The notes: generated by a model from the letters alone, not told the origin. A stretch of DNA of 64,000 nucleotides from Rhizophagus irregularis (GCF_026210795.1 NC_089450.1:3286001-3350000); one strand, 5' to 3'. Numbered from the stretch's first letter, positions 43,730-57,131 are shown. Made by a program: numbers and translations.

Positions 43730-46700
43730 TTTAAATATTTTGAATGATTTTAAATGTTTAGGGATAAATATTTACTTTTTTTCAATATTTTGATTTTAAA
43801 AAGATTGAACTCAAGAACGAACAAAAAAACGATGCTATTTATAATGTTTATTTGTAGTACATAAGTATATCCGAATATGGAAGTTGATGGAAAATAAATT
43901 AAAATTTCGAAAATTGATTTTTTATAAAAATTATTGTGCAAATAGACTCCGATCCTTTAATACATTTTTTGACTAATTAATATTATATATCTATATCACA
44001 ATCTTCACAATCTTTCATATTCACAGATTTCGGACTGATCATATGAAAATATACCAAAAATAATAAAATTACGTAGTAGATGCTAGTATTTGAAATTTCG
44101 AGCCAGCTTAATATGTATTAATTATTACTAGTACGACAATAAATAAATAAAATTTTCTTACAATTTTTATTTTTGTATAAATTTTATATTTATTTTATTT
44201 TATTACTTTCTCATTAGGCGTTAGCAATCCACAGCAGGAAATTCAAAAGTTGCACAACTTGGAATATTTTTTTCTTTGTTATATCAATTTGAAAAATAAA
44301 AAATTTTTATTTACTTTAAGTTTGCAAATAAATAAAAAAATAAACAAACATTATATCAAGCTTTTAAACTAGATTTTTGGTATAATATATAATTTATGTA
44401 TAACAAACCATTGTAAATTGTAATACAAATAATAATAAGAAATATTATCATCATCAATAATCTTTTTTTTTTCTGAAATTTGTAAAAATAGCCACTCAGA
44501 TTCCCCTGAATACATATGTAGAAAAGGGTTTAAATTTTTGAGTAAACAAGCGAGAACTTAACTAATTATCATATATCTATGTAACACACTTCTTTAACTT
44601 CGATTGTTATAAAATCAAGCCTTTCACAAATACCAAAAGCGCATACGGTACATATAATAAACTTATTTTACAAAAATAAATAAATTATAAAATAAAGATA
44701 AAACGATATTAATATAAAATAATAATAAAAAGAATATAAATATAAAAAAGTTACGGTATCGATCTTGCACATAAATAAATTACATATAAATAAATTACAT
44801 ATAATAAACCCAATTTTGTTAGTATACAATCACTATTTATGTATGAGAACGAACAATAGCAACAATAGCAAGTTACGTGTAGTAACCAAACATAATTAAT
44901 CTGGGTTGTGTTACGTTTCAATGCATGATGTAAGCAAGACCAAAAAAATGATTCCACCATCCGGGCGTTTGATCGATGAGACAATGATACAAATTATTAC
45001 TTTTACCATTTTTAAAAACACGTTTCATTCTTTAACGCGTCAAGATCTAACCGTTCTATATATTTTAATTTGATTCCACGCAAACTCAAATTCGAAAATT
45101 GCGTTTGTAGATCAATCTAAAATGGAAAGGCGGAAAAATTGGTTATTTACACGTTTTATTTAACCTTTTTTTTTCAAAATGCCTTTATTTATTACAGTCA
45201 TTTTATAGACACAAATTACAATCTCATTATATGCAATTAATAATAAATGCTTTATATATTATATATTACTACTTTTAAATAAATTCATAAAGTAATAAAG
45301 CTAGCGAAATGAATTTAACGTTTTACTGTTTGGGCAGAGATTCTGTCCTGATTTTTAATAATATTTCACGTTCTTTTGAGCTCGTTTTAGAATATTTTAC
45401 AATATTGATAAACATTCGTCAATTGCAAAAGTGTAAATTTAAGGCTTTAATATTTTAGAAGATTATATTTTTCACCGTATTTTACCCCAGAAAAAAAAAA
45501 GAGAAAGCAATTCAGATTCATTTTTTATAAATTGATAAATTTTGAGATTTTTATTTAATCCAACATAATGATCGTTCTATAGCTTGCTCATCTCAGTTTT
45601 ATTTATATATTACACAATATATACTACGAACTTGGACTATTCCTATAAATTTAAAAACGTTCTGAATATTTTAAAAAAGAAAGCATATTAATTCACTGAT
45701 GTCTTCAATTTTGTCCAAAAATTAATTTCAAACGTTTAGAACATTTCTAATTACCATGTCAATATGGACAAGATCAATCAAACGAAAAACTACATACGTT
45801 CTATCTTTTAATAATATTCTAGGTTGCCAGATAACAAGGAGCATGAAATTTTTGGGAGAGTTTTATCTTCTTTTCAGAGACGTGTATTAGAGAAAATTTG
45901 CTTCTCACAGAGCGACCTGACGTCTTAATGTGCTTGATTTTAATCCAATGTACATTAACCAACTATAACACCTTTTATAAATGCGCTAAAACAAAGTTTC
46001 CTGGTGTTCGGATATTCACTAATTTGTCGGGAAGAGACTATGCATGATTAACAGCCGTAATAAAATACCCTGTAGAAAATTTTACCCGTAATTTCTGTAA
46101 AAATTCCGATGTCATGAAATAAAAACATGGAATGATCTAACCCTAATAAATCAATCAGTTTAGCAACCAACAAAAATATTTTGCAATATCAGGCAGGTTT
46201 ATTTCAACAATTATCACAAAAGAATTGATATAAAAAAATTTATTAAAAGGAAATAAAGTTTCGTGACACACAGAATGAATCGTCTAACTACTAACTCGAA
46301 AATTAGATAAATTTGAGAAAGATAGAATTGGGGCGTCTAATATTATACATTTTATATTTTATTGTTCCGTTTATAACGGAGACCTGAAAAAAAGTTTTTT
46401 CACTAATTGAGTAATTTCCATCGTTATTTAGGGGGGAGGGTTCGGTATGTTCCGTATGGCTTCCATATATTTTGAGAAGGCTGAAACAATATTATTAATT
46501 TGGCTAAATAAAAAAACAAAGTTTGTTCATTTAAATTTTCCTTTTCTGACATGCTTAAAAGAAAATTTTATTGTGTTTCTTGTACGCATATACACATATG
46601 AGAACTAAATAAAAAATATTACACAATATTTTTTTTAACAAACATTTGTAACCTTGTAACCTTGCAATGTTTGATGTGACTTAAACACGATTTTTTGTAC

Positions 46701-47378
46701 CACATTAAAAAATTCGTAAGTTTTTATGAAAATTATAATATTCGTATTTTTGTTTTTTATTTTATCTTACAAAAATAGTCTTTTTGTAATTTCTTGAAAA
46801 ATTTTTTTTTTTTAATAACAAAACATTGTATTATTATTTTTGCATACATTTTTTCAATAAATTATTTAGAATAAACAAATATATATATATATATTTGAAT
46901 ATTATAAAGAGCTAATAATTAATAAAAACAAACAATTCAAGACCCTATAAAAAATTTTTATCCGAATATTCCCATTATTTCTCCGTAGCTTCCGTAAAAA
47001 TTCGTGAAAATGATACATTCATGGAAAAAACATGAAAATATAAAACACGGACCAACATTTTTATGGTGAGATAGATACCTTTTTCAAGAAATATTTTATT
47101 ATCATTTTTATACCGTTTATCGATTACTTATTCAATTTATTACTTGATTTCTTGATTTATAAAGAAATTTTACTATCCCTATAAGTGTATTCTGGCTATA
47201 TTTGCCTGGAACTTAATAATTTTAGAAAAGTTACGGTTAGAGGGATAATGGAAGGTCCTCAAACAGCCCTAACCATCAAAGATTAATATAGCGTGAAAGC
47301 AAATATCGGTGGTACAGATACTCTAGCCCAGTAAAAAGTCCTGTACTGAATTCATATTAGGTTTGTATTGAATTTATA
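43730..47378. other. Intergenic, AT-rich
   Basis: Two short consecutive frames at about 45820-45930 (LPDNKEHEIFGRVLSSFQRR) and 45931-46048 (NTFYKCAKTKFPGVRIFTNL) on the plus strand look somewhat coding but have no splice sites or known relatives. Minus-strand frame 44751-44984 is not credited. Confidence 0.35.
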
Positions 47379-47467
47379 CATGAGCCCGTTTGGTATGAAA
47401 AATTGGACCATAAATGGGATAAAATTAAAATAAATATGGCCAAATTTTATACCGAATGGGCTCATTT
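47379..47467. mobile_element. Small inverted-repeat element K (~89 bp)
   Basis: ATGAGCCCGTTTGGTATGAA at the left and, reversed, ATGAGCCCATTCGGTATAAA at the right, both continuing into atttgg.ccata. A single-arm relative (atgagttcatttgatacgaa) lies at 47801-47825. Confidence 0.55.
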
Positions 47468-50400
47468 CATAATTGGCCTAGGGTAGCATATTAGGAGGTA
47501 ATTGTTGAATCATTTTAGCTTCTGTAATAAAAACTAAATTATTCACGAAATTCTTGATTTTAAGATTTAACGCTCAAAAGACGATATTAATCTGAAAGTC
47601 AAATATCGACGACGGAAATTGAAAATCGGTAACTAAATTTTCGTTTAAAGTCAAAATAAATTTAGATTGCATCTTTTGATTAATTTCTCCATCCAGAGAT
47701 TTAGACAAACCGTACAAATATTGCGTACAGGCACAGAGGAAACATGACGTCACATAAATAATAACATGCTTACATGGGATTTCTTGTATCAAATTTGAAA
47801 TGAGTTCATTTGATACGAATTTTGGAATTATAAGCCATTTTTTCTTGTCAATTATCCGGCTTGACGTATATTTGACTGTTCGCAGTTAGGCAGGTGGATA
47901 GATATATGTAACTAATTTATTCGAAATTGATGTTTTATTTGTTTACTAGTAATAAAATATGTTCACATTTATAGTAGATGACCAAGTAAAAAAATTCTCA
48001 TTTACAAACTTTCTAAATCATCAGAGTGATTTTATTAATAACATATATTAGTGGAGGAATTAAGAAATAAAGAGGTGATTTGTAATTTATATACAGTAAT
48101 GTATATTAATTTAATTAATAAATGACGCAATCATACAAAACGCATAAAAAATCAACTACTTTAACAAACATGCTTTCCCCATGAAAGGCGAGACGGTAGT
48201 ATGACATTTCTATAACAAGATAGTTCATTTATTACCTTCGAATTGAGACTCGTATTTTTTGGTGTTCTGAACCTACAAAAAACAAGAAAACGTACGCTAG
48301 TTAACGTTTATTAGTACCAATAATTAGTTTCCATTATTAAGTAAATTTGAACCAACGAAAATTCTCCGATATTGTCCTCAACGTATACTTCGTGGCTTTT
48401 CATTTACAAAAAAAATTTTTTCTCCCTCGTTAAATAAAAACATTGATTTTTCGAAGGTAAGTTCCTATAACCTATCCACAAATAGGCGGTCAGGAAGTAG
48501 ATGGAATTAAAATTAATGTCCGGCTCCCGAGTATACGATGAACACGTGATCTATTTAATTCGGGCCGACTTTATACCATTTGATAATATATGGAAAGTCA
48601 TACCTTAAAATAATAATAAATAATAACATTGATCATGATGACTCATATTCGGTAATCATAATTGTTAATAGTTATAGCTAGTTATTATATAGTGCAATTG
48701 ACCTATAGAAACGTATCATTAGTTTATTTCTTTAAACGGCATATATGAAACTATTTCTATTATATATATGGATATTTATTGTAATATCTGCAGTAGGGTT
48801 CCTGCTGACACTTACAGATTTATTTATTTATTTACTTTTTCTAAAGATGAGCTTGTTTTGGTCACAAATTAAAGAGAATTGTCTATTTGCACGTGGCTTA
48901 TTTATTTCTCTTACTAAAGAGAGAATAATTATTATTCTTCGGATAAACTTTTAATAAACCTATTTTTGATGTCAACGTGATTATTCCTCATTATTTATTT
49001 GTTTTTTCATATCTGCAATTATCAGCTGCATGGTAAATATTACCGAACAGATCTTAAAAGCAAAGTCACATGAGTACTACAATTCTACTTCTATTCTTAC
49101 TACATAATTACGTTATTGAGATTTTTTACAGGTAACACGCATTTTTTTTTTTACTGTACTATATTTATATATCTAAATACAAAGAATAATATGAATTAAA
49201 GAATATGCAAGGAATGCATAGATTATAAATAGTAGTATAAATAAATTACATTATATATGCCCTCCGTCTATCTATCTAAATTCACTATGTTTCTAAACAA
49301 ATTCCCAAATTACTATTGTTATTATTGAAGTGCCACATCATGAAATATATTAAAACTAACAATTTTTTTAATAGAAAAATGGGATACATTATTTTGATAT
49401 AACAATTACTCGAAGAAAATTTGCACTTATAATTAAGTAGAGAAATAAAGTAACTTTTGGGTTTATTTGTATCAAAATAAAACCAATACCTTTTTAATAT
49501 AAAAACTAAAACAATAATAATTTTTTTTTTAAAAAAAAAAAAAATAGATGTTTTTACTATATTTTGGTAAAAACAAGGTCGATCTTTTTGATAGCGATCG
49601 AATGGGGTGCCGGCGCCTTGACAATATTTATACTGTTTTTAGGCTCATCTGTCAACAATCTGTTCTATTGATGCACGGATCTTCATATAACACCTAAACA
49701 CCATATAATTATTATAAAAATTCGAGAATTCATTATAATATGGAACATATTACGAAAATCTAAAAGTCGTTGCAGTTATCAAAGAATTAATCCGTTGTAG
49801 CAAATTTATTACCATTTCTACTTTTGCAACAAATATAAATATTATAACAATCAATATTAAAATACAATACACTATTAACTCGAAATTTTGAATATTTAGA
49901 AATTCTTTGTGCCAATTTTTTTAAGTTTTAAATATAAATGATAAAGAAAACTCGACCTACCAAAGAAACGCATGTTAGAATATGCATATTTGATACAACA
50001 TTATAATTAACAAATTTATTTTACAAATTTTAATTCAAAGTATACATTTCAGTTATAAGATGGTGGCCACTTTTTTAGAGCGATCACATTTCGTATAAAT
50101 GTTGACGATTGTTTAAATCGATAGAATTTGATTTTAAAAAAAAGGGATTTTCTTTGAGCATATTGTAACTAATATTCTTTTTTTTTTAATTTTAAGCATT
50201 CGACGTGAAAAGATAAAGAAAAAGCAATAATAAGAATCAAATTATAGATTGTTAGTGACTAAAAAAAAAAATTCCTTGAATGATCAATTTATAAATGTAT
50301 GATCATTTTTTACTCAATTAAGCTAGAGTACAATATTAATATTGAATATGCAAGATTTTAATAATGGATATTTTTATGATATTCAATATCAGATATTGAA

Positions 50401-50482
50401 ATCAGCATTAATTCCTATTGGTCACCGCAGTATTCTTAAATGACTGGACAATATTGTCGAAGATATGCATATTTATAAGAGC
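47468..50482. other. Intergenic, AT-rich
   Basis: Minus-strand frame 47574-47792 (CACTQYLYGLSKSLDGEINQ) is short and unrecognised. A T10A14 run lies at 49521-49544. No gene supported. Confidence 0.4.
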
Positions 50483-50629
50483 ATTGCTAAATCAATCACC
50501 ATTGGTGGTTGTCACCTTACCGGAATTAGGGTAGAATTTTGGGCAGAATTAAAAATGACATGAAATTCTACCCGTTAATATTTGCTAATGCTGGTGCGGT
50601 GAAAATCACCTGCGGTGAGATTTAGCAAT
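50483..50629. mobile_element. MITE E, copy 2 (147 bp)
   Basis: Inverted ends ATTGCTAAATCaaTCACCAT and, reversed, ATTGCTAAATCtcACCGCAG, with ggtggttgtcacc and ggtgcggtgaaaatcacc inside. Core includes ccggaattaggg. Matches copy 1 at 33567-33705. Confidence 0.65.
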
Positions 50630-51148
50630 ACCCTATTTATAATCCTAAAATGTGCCATTAAAAATCGAAAATAGCGAAAATTTAATCACTTTCAAATAAA
50701 AGAAAATAAATAAATAAATTTTTATTCAGAAATTCTACAATTCCTTCGTGTAAGTTTTGCCATTTATAAACAGTTTAATAGGATAAACTTGGCATAGTGC
50801 CATATCTTTATTTAATTGAGTTACATTTACATAATAAAGAGTTTAAATAGAATTTAGAACAAAATTTAAAAGTTTAGATAATAATTGCCTAGTCTAAAAC
50901 AAAAAATGATTTTAAGGTGTATAATATGTTTCTAATAATAATAAAATATATGTAATGATAAAGTATATATATATATATATTTTTTTTTTACGGTAATAAA
51001 GAGATTTCAAATTGAAGCCGCACGTTGTTTATTAAACTTTATTAAATTCTATATACTAATTATAAAATCAAAAGTGATGCATGATGAATTTAAAGTAAAA
51101 TACACTGCCCATGACTAGTACAGACCAACCCCATGTAATGATAAAGTA
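50630..51148. other. Intergenic, AT-rich
   Basis: An (AT)n microsatellite at about 50968-50981 and nothing else noted. Confidence 0.4.
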
Positions 51149-51293
51149 TGTTGTGCATCGATTTGCGTCAGATGACGCCGGCCTACATTATCGGCCGATA
51201 TTGGCCAGTATTATAACGCCTTAAGTGTTTTGGCCAGCATTACTAGGCCAGCCGTCATCTGCTCACGCAAATCGACATCTGCTGCGCACTACA
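51149..51293. mobile_element. MITE I (~145 bp), just 3' of an F-box-like gene
   Basis: Left arm tgttgtgcatcgatttgcgt then cagatgacgccggcct; right arm reversed gtagtgcgcagcagatgtcg then atttgcgtgagcagatgacg and gctggcct. TA lies at the left boundary and tata at the right. Core has ggccgatattggccagtatt. It ends a few bases from the stop codon of the gene at 51305, so it may supply its 3' end. Confidence 0.6.
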
Positions 51294-51304
51294 TATATAC
51301 GTCT

Positions 51305-52147
51305 TTATTGGAAAGAAGTCCCCTGAAAAAATGAATCAATAAATGGATTATTTGTAATTGGCTGTTGAGGAAGGTTTGTGAGTCGATATATTGTATCTTC
51401 GTTATTAATTTGAGCATTAAGTTGTCGCCTTCGAATTCTAAGCCTTCCTGGTTGATTTTGTATTCTTTGATTGATATTTCTTAATAAAGGTTGCACTCTA
51501 AGCATTAAAACTGTTACTGGTCTTGCTTGAAAACTATATCGTTGTTTGTTCAATATATATTTTATTTGAGAAAAGGTCAAAAAGGTCAAAAAGAAAAAGT
51601 TTAGTGCTGAAGAGATTATAGCATAATTAATATTACTGTAAAAAATGTCATACCTTACTTGACCCAAAAAATCAAAAGGCTTTGCTAAATTTTTATCTCC
51701 ATTTTTGGATGGATATTCTTCAGTAATTGATTGTTGGTGAATGTATGGACCAACTGGACCATGTTCTAATTGAAGCTCTTTTAATCTAAGAGGAAACGGA
51801 GTGAATATATTAGGACCTGCGGATAGAAAGTGAACCAGCTTCACATCATTTATTTTTGAAAATAACTCTTCATTGTATTTTTCATTTAATAAATAGGTAA
51901 GTACAAAAGGTAAATTGTTTTTCCAGAGAGACTTGACTTCTTGTTGTAAAGCATTGTGTTCTTGATTGTCTATATTCAATAACAATCTTTGAATGGAGTA
52001 TCTTGATATCACAAATGTGGGATCTAATCTTATTACACAAAATAATGCACTGGCTTCTCCATAACGTATTATCAACCATTCGGATTTTGTTAATGGGTTC
52101 TTGGCGATAAAAACCTTTATCCTAATTTCATCTTTAATATGCTGCAT
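51305..52147 (-). CDS. F-box-like protein, deleted variant, with stop-free intron
   Basis: Exons 52147-51654 and 51533-51305; the junction AG|T matches the paralogue at 35068-36138, and exon 2 has exactly the same length (229 nt). The spliced product is about 240 residues. Relative to the paralogue, roughly 20 residues of the F-box core (between IKVF and AKNPLTKSEW) and about 14 residues after DPTF are missing without loss of frame, so F-box function is doubtful. The tail is arginine-rich (RLRIRRRQLNAQ) and ends LPQQPITNNPFIDSFFQGTS. The 120-nt intron (GTATGA donor) is a multiple of three and contains no stop. Retention would add a 40-residue insert with a strongly hydrophobic core (SSALNFFFLTFLTF). 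Start MQHI matches the family start. Confidence 0.7.
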   Translation of the reverse strand: MQHIKDEIRIKVFIAKNPLTKSEWLIIRYGEASALFCVIRLDPTFVISRYSIQRLLLNIDNQEHNALQQEVKSLWKNNLPFVLTYLLNEKYNEELFSKINDVKLVHFLSAGPNIFTPFPLRLKELQLEHGPVGPYIHQQSITEEYPSKNGDKNLAKPFDFLGQVRYDIFYSNINYAIISSALNFFFLTFLTFSQIKYILNKQRYSFQARPVTVLMLRVQPLLRNINQRIQNQPGRLRIRRRQLNAQINNEDTIYRLTNLPQQPITNNPFIDSFFQGTSFQ

Positions 52148-55015
52148 TTTAAATGAGTCTATTTATTTATATAAAAATTTTAGAAGTTTATCCTGAACAA
52201 AGAATATTTTGTGATACGAATAATATGATCTTATTTTATTATTAATATTTTAGAAAAAAAAAGGAAGGTTCTTGAGGATGGCTTTTATATGTTTTGCTTA
52301 ATCAGCAATAACATTTATTATCGGAGCTCCCTAGAATTACACTTTCCATATTTATATTAATCGGTAATTACCTTCCCCAAGAAAATAAGTGCGTGTCTAT
52401 AAAAGAACAAGTTCAATCATTAAATTTAATATATGCTTATGAATAAACATATGATAATTAACGATAAAAAGAAAAATGGAAAATATTTGTTCCGAAGGAG
52501 TTAACTTCAATATAAGTTTTATCTGATATGATTTACTTTAAATTATATTGAAATCGATAAAATAAATTTAGAAAAATTTACTTTATTTATAATGAGACTT
52601 ACATTCTTACAATATAGCTATTGAACAATATTTATTATTCTCATTAAATCCATCGGATCTTCCGACATCATTATCTAATATATCTAATATAAACACATAA
52701 ACTAAGCTTATTTACTTTCGATAAGAATACGATAATAAGTTTTTACGAAGTTAGACTCTGTTTTATTCGATTTACTCCGCTAAAAAACTTTTCGTATATC
52801 ATCGAAATTATAATTTTATTTTATTTTACTTTTTTTTTTGGAACGTATATTTTATACTGTATATATATGCTTTTATTTCTGACAATAAATTATCATGTAA
52901 CCTAACTTTTTTTATTATACGCTACGCAGTAAAGACAATTTTTTATCCATTATCAGCTGTAATAGATTTTTCATTATATTACTACAATTAAAAAAGGGGG
53001 GACTTTGAAAAGTGAAAACGCCCGAATATAATGAAAAATGTGTAACAAATGAAATAAATTTTCTAACAATTAAATTTGTTACGTTATCATATGTATCGTA
53101 TAAATGAAAACGGCTAATAGATACTAAATATATTTTATTTTGATTTATTTCGGGACTCTCCATTTAATAAATGATTAATTTTAAGTCATCGCATTCTCCT
53201 TTCTCCCTATGTATGACAAAAGCTTGTTTTATGTAAATTTGTTATTAAAATCATAACTATAATTAATTCTTAAATTACTATCTTTGTTTAAATTATAGAT
53301 TGAACCTATTTACTAAAAATGTTCCTTCATTGAACGTTTAGTTGTAAAATTATGATCATGCTGCATAACATTATCACAACCTTTCAGCCTAAATCAATAC
53401 ATATTCATTTACAAAATCATTAAATAATATAATAATAGCAGTGTATAAATAAAATTTTCGTTCTTAATCAACTGCGATCGATTATCACTGTAGATCTTTT
53501 ATCTCTAAAGCTGTAGATTACATTATTTTATCATTAATTATATAAATATTAAATAATAAATAAAATATTTGCTCTATAATTATAATTTGTAATAATATTA
53601 TCAGGGTAGATTTTGCGATAGTTTGCATATGTAATTTAAAGTATGTTGAAATTGTGACATCTGATTATTCCTTGAACGACTTACATCTTATTTTTTTTCC
53701 AGTGGAAAAAAACATAAACTTGGTGTGCTGAACATAAAGAAAATCAAAGTTTTGAGGTTAAAATAACATCGAAACTTCTACCACATGAAATAATGTATAA
53801 ACTTTTTGCATTCAATGCAACAAACCAATAACTAGCCAATTGATGCCAAATTCAGAGGAGAATCGATAGAATTTAATCTGAGATTATCATAATAATATTG
53901 CGTAGCATAGAATGATAAAAATACAAAAGAAAAGAATAAAATTTATAATACTCTTGAAAAGTTGAGTTTATTATCTATTCCGATAAATGTATTTAATACA
54001 TTTGTTAATGCTGTGCATCAAAATATTGATTAAATATTATAAAAATATTTATCAATTAATTTTTAAATTCAAATTGACTCCTGAGTGATAATAAATATAA
54101 TATTTTAATTTTTAGCTCGTGTGTGAGAACAAAGCATTCGGGTGTTACGTATATGTACTAAATTCGTAGGGCCGAGACCGTTATTTAGGTAAATTAATTT
54201 ACTATGAAATATTCGGATATTCCGTATATTCACAGGGCCGAAATCGTTCTATTTAAGTAATTATTAAAGTATCTGGTATTTCGATAAGTTCATTGAAATT
54301 TTCTATTTTGAAAAATTGTAACGTAGAACTCCTTTGTTTGTGTCACACGGGAATTAGGTCAATCATTATAAAAAGTAAATACGTACAGTACAATAAATAG
54401 TTTTGATAAAACAAAGAATTCGAAGACAGTCAGTTGCAACCTTTCATAAAAAATGCTAAATGAGAACGCTTGTTCCCGTCATAATCTTTAATAAAATCTT
54501 CAGGTCGATAAACTAGTGATGATGATCATGTATTCCAACGTTGTCAAGAATATACTGTATATCATTTTTATCTGTTAAGATCACTTTATTAAATTTCAAT
54601 ATTTACCCCTATTTTTATAAAAATCTGCGGTTTTTCCATTTTAGTATTTTTTTAAAAAATAAATTATACGTAATCACTTCTCCAACAAATCTATGCATAG
54701 TGCCGGCCAAACTTTGTGAAAATGATCTTCGGTCGGTAGCGTCACATGATGTAAATAGAAAGCTTAGCTACGTAAGCGTACATAAAATTCGTACATAAAA
54801 TTTTGTTTTCACTTTGTTCAATTTTTTTTTTAAGAAAATATATATATATATATATATAGTATTTTCAATTATAGACATGCATAAACTTTTATTTTAATAA
54901 TTTTTTTGAAATATAAAAATCTTCAGTAAATTTATAAATTATGAATACAAATAAATAAAACATATAATAATAAAATAAAATAAAAAATAAAATGAAATAA
55001 AAAAAATATCTAATA
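52148..55015. other. Intergenic, AT-rich
   Basis: A small duplicated phrase (agggccgagaccgtt at about 54170 and agggccgaaatcgtt at about 54236, each with a following ttta.gtaa) and an (AT)n run at 54839-54858. Frames 52915-53163 and 54541-54798 are not credited. Confidence 0.4.
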
Positions 55016-55090
55016 TCAATTACGTCGGGAATGACCGGAATGGTGGTGATGATGGGAATGGTGATAGGGAGATCGAGAACGAGTGTTCAT
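55016..55090 (-). CDS. Tiny His/Arg/Ser-rich ORF (24 codons)
   Basis: The frame reads MNTRSRSPYHHSHHHHHSGH then SRRN and stops. Base composition (CAC/CAT, CGT/CGA, TCC) is far from the AT-rich surroundings, and a T11A10 run ends at the ATG. It may be a real micro-ORF, a first coding exon, or the terminal exon of an SR-like protein. No splice sites support a larger gene. Confidence 0.3.
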   Translation of the reverse strand: MNTRSRSPYHHSHHHHHSGHSRRN

Positions 55091-55203
55091 TTTTTTTTTT
55101 AAAAAAAAAATAACTATTTATCTACCCAATACAGAAATATATGCAAATTATTAGACCCAGCCCACCCACCCAAATCTCTCAATCCGTTTCAATTTGAATA
55201 TTT

Positions 55204-55329
55204 TTAAGCGAACTTGGCCGATTGTTCTCTTAACTCCAGTTTGTGCTTTTTCAGAGCCAAAGTTCGCTCTTCCTTTTCAATAGACTCACTCTCATTGTGT
55301 TTTTTAATTGACCAAATATTTGCCAGAGT
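55204..55329 (-). CDS. Orphan coding exon, charged helix (42 codons)
   Basis: An open frame reads TLANIWSIKKHNESESIEKE then ERTLALKKHKLELREQSAKF and A before a TAA. Heptad-like leucine/charged pattern suggests a coiled coil at the C-terminus of a protein. Upstream the frame meets a TGA, so a 5' exon must join here or the gene is broken. A possible upstream exon is 55751-55644 (PKCYFTRIKFKAKNKKIKKA and onward, ending at a GTAAGT), but the junction cannot be proven. Confidence 0.4.
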   Translation of the reverse strand, partial: TLANIWSIKKHNESESIEKEERTLALKKHKLELREQSAKFA

Positions 55330-55429
55330 TCATTTACCTTTAAATCATTCTAAGTATTATGTAATATACTGTACATAAATAGTAAGTAATAATGAAATCC
55401 AAGACACAGCCAGAAGAAATCTTCATCAT

Positions 55430-55545
55430 CCAAGGCAAGCCATAACGGTCAGGAAAATATTTCCTTCACACAGGATATACCACAGCTCCAAGGCAAGCTA
55501 GTAACAGCCAGGAAAGTATTTCCTTTGCACAGGATAAGCCAGCTT
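55430..55545. repeat. Tandem duplication, 58-bp period
   Basis: ccaaggcaagc starts at 55430 and 55488. Both units contain aacRgYcaggaaaRtatttc and cacaggata. Two copies only. Confidence 0.65.
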
Positions 55546-55751
55546 GTCATTCCGCCAAAGTGTAAGTTTGATTGGGAAAGGTACGTAACTGATTCCTCTT
55601 GAAGAACCAGTAGACCCACTTGTACTTTGATAAATTTACTTACTTTTTTTGAGCTTAAAAGCTCTCTTGCTTTCTTTATTTTTTTATTTTTTGCTTTGAA
55701 TTTGATTCTTGTAAAGTAACACTTAGGTACTGTAAAAGGCACAATGTCCAA

Positions 55752-57131
55752 AATTTTTTTAACAAATGTTTGACGTCATTCAATGTCCAACTGTCAAAGT
55801 CAATTAGAGACTATGTTTGTTTGGTTTTTGTTCAAAATATTTAAAATATTATTTTGTTATCCATATACTAGTATTTATGTTATAGTAAACTTTGTTTGAA
55901 TTGAGAAAAAAGAGTGTAAAAGCAGGGTATTTATATTATAAATTTCAATCAAATTTAAACCGTTTTACTGATATTACGTGGAAAATTTTAAATGGTCTGA
56001 TTACACATTTAAGAATTTTTATGATCTGATGATTAATTAATATTCCTAATACATCTAATAGTTCTAATAGTCGCTTTACTCATTTATTTTAAAAAAATGG
56101 CGCAACAAATTTTTAGATGATTTGATTATTAAGGAATTTTTTATTGTCCGGTAATTAATAATATTTATGCTACTACAGAAGAGTTTATAGTATTATTTTT
56201 TTTGTGACGAGTGTATGGAAGTAATGGAACCTAGTGTATAACATTTTTTTTATTTCTTTCTTTTATCTTTTTTAATTATAGGTACTTATCTGAGCGTCTG
56301 GCTTAAAGGTGCGATTTGCGTAGGTTTTTCTTGTACTCTTAATTAAAAATGACAACCATTGTACGAAATGTACGGTCTTATATATATAAATTTAGACTTA
56401 AATATAAATTATTACTTTAAAACGTATTAGGCCGCTCCAATTTAATTATTTGTTTAACATACCCCTCCCCCCTCTATTTTTTCAAAAATCTGGATTCTAT
56501 TAAACATATAGTAATAAATATGTTTAAATACTCCCTCTAAATTTAAATTACGATTTTCCAGAATTTCCCGAATTTTCCCAAAAGTTATATTATGTTTATT
56601 TGTTTATTGTAGACTCTCAATCTCTTCATAAATTCTGGACGTTAAACAAACAATCAAATTGGAGAGGCCTTATATACAGTATAAATCTAAATTACCACAA
56701 AAGATTTTTAACTATTTAACTATAAAAGTCGTAAATTAAATATAAATAATGACGTTAAATATTATTTGTGGCGAACATTTTTACAAAGAGTAAAATTTAG
56801 CGCATCAATCTGTTGCGTTACGCCAGCGTCCAAAGATCAATTTTATTGATCTTACTTTACGTTAAGACGAAAATAACTTAATAAAAAACCATCTAACATA
56901 ATAATAATTCATCTAACTTAAGGTACGCCATATTATAAGATATTATAAGTTGTTTAAATAATTATGGTCAAAAAGTTTTTTTTTTGTTTTTTTATTTTAA
57001 TTCGTAAAAAAATTTTATTCTGACATTTTGTAGTTCTTATTTGCAAAGATATTTTAAGGGTGAATATTGAAAGAAGCTTAATATTACTTTTTAAACTTTA
57101 TTTTATTCTACTACTATTTTCTTTCACTCAG
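55752..57131. other. Intergenic or intronic, AT-rich
   Basis: No supported exon on the plus strand upstream of the acceptor at 57131, although one is required if 57132-57355 is real. A possible acceptor (tttttaattatag) sits at about 56268-56281. Confidence 0.4.

Noticed and set aside
45820..46048. Two short plus-strand frames with protein-like composition
   Set aside because: No start, splice or homology support; noted only in the intergenic entry.
47574..47792. 72-residue minus-strand frame with CACTQYLYGLSKSLDGEINQ
   Set aside because: Isolated, no recognised similarity, runs into an inverted-repeat remnant.
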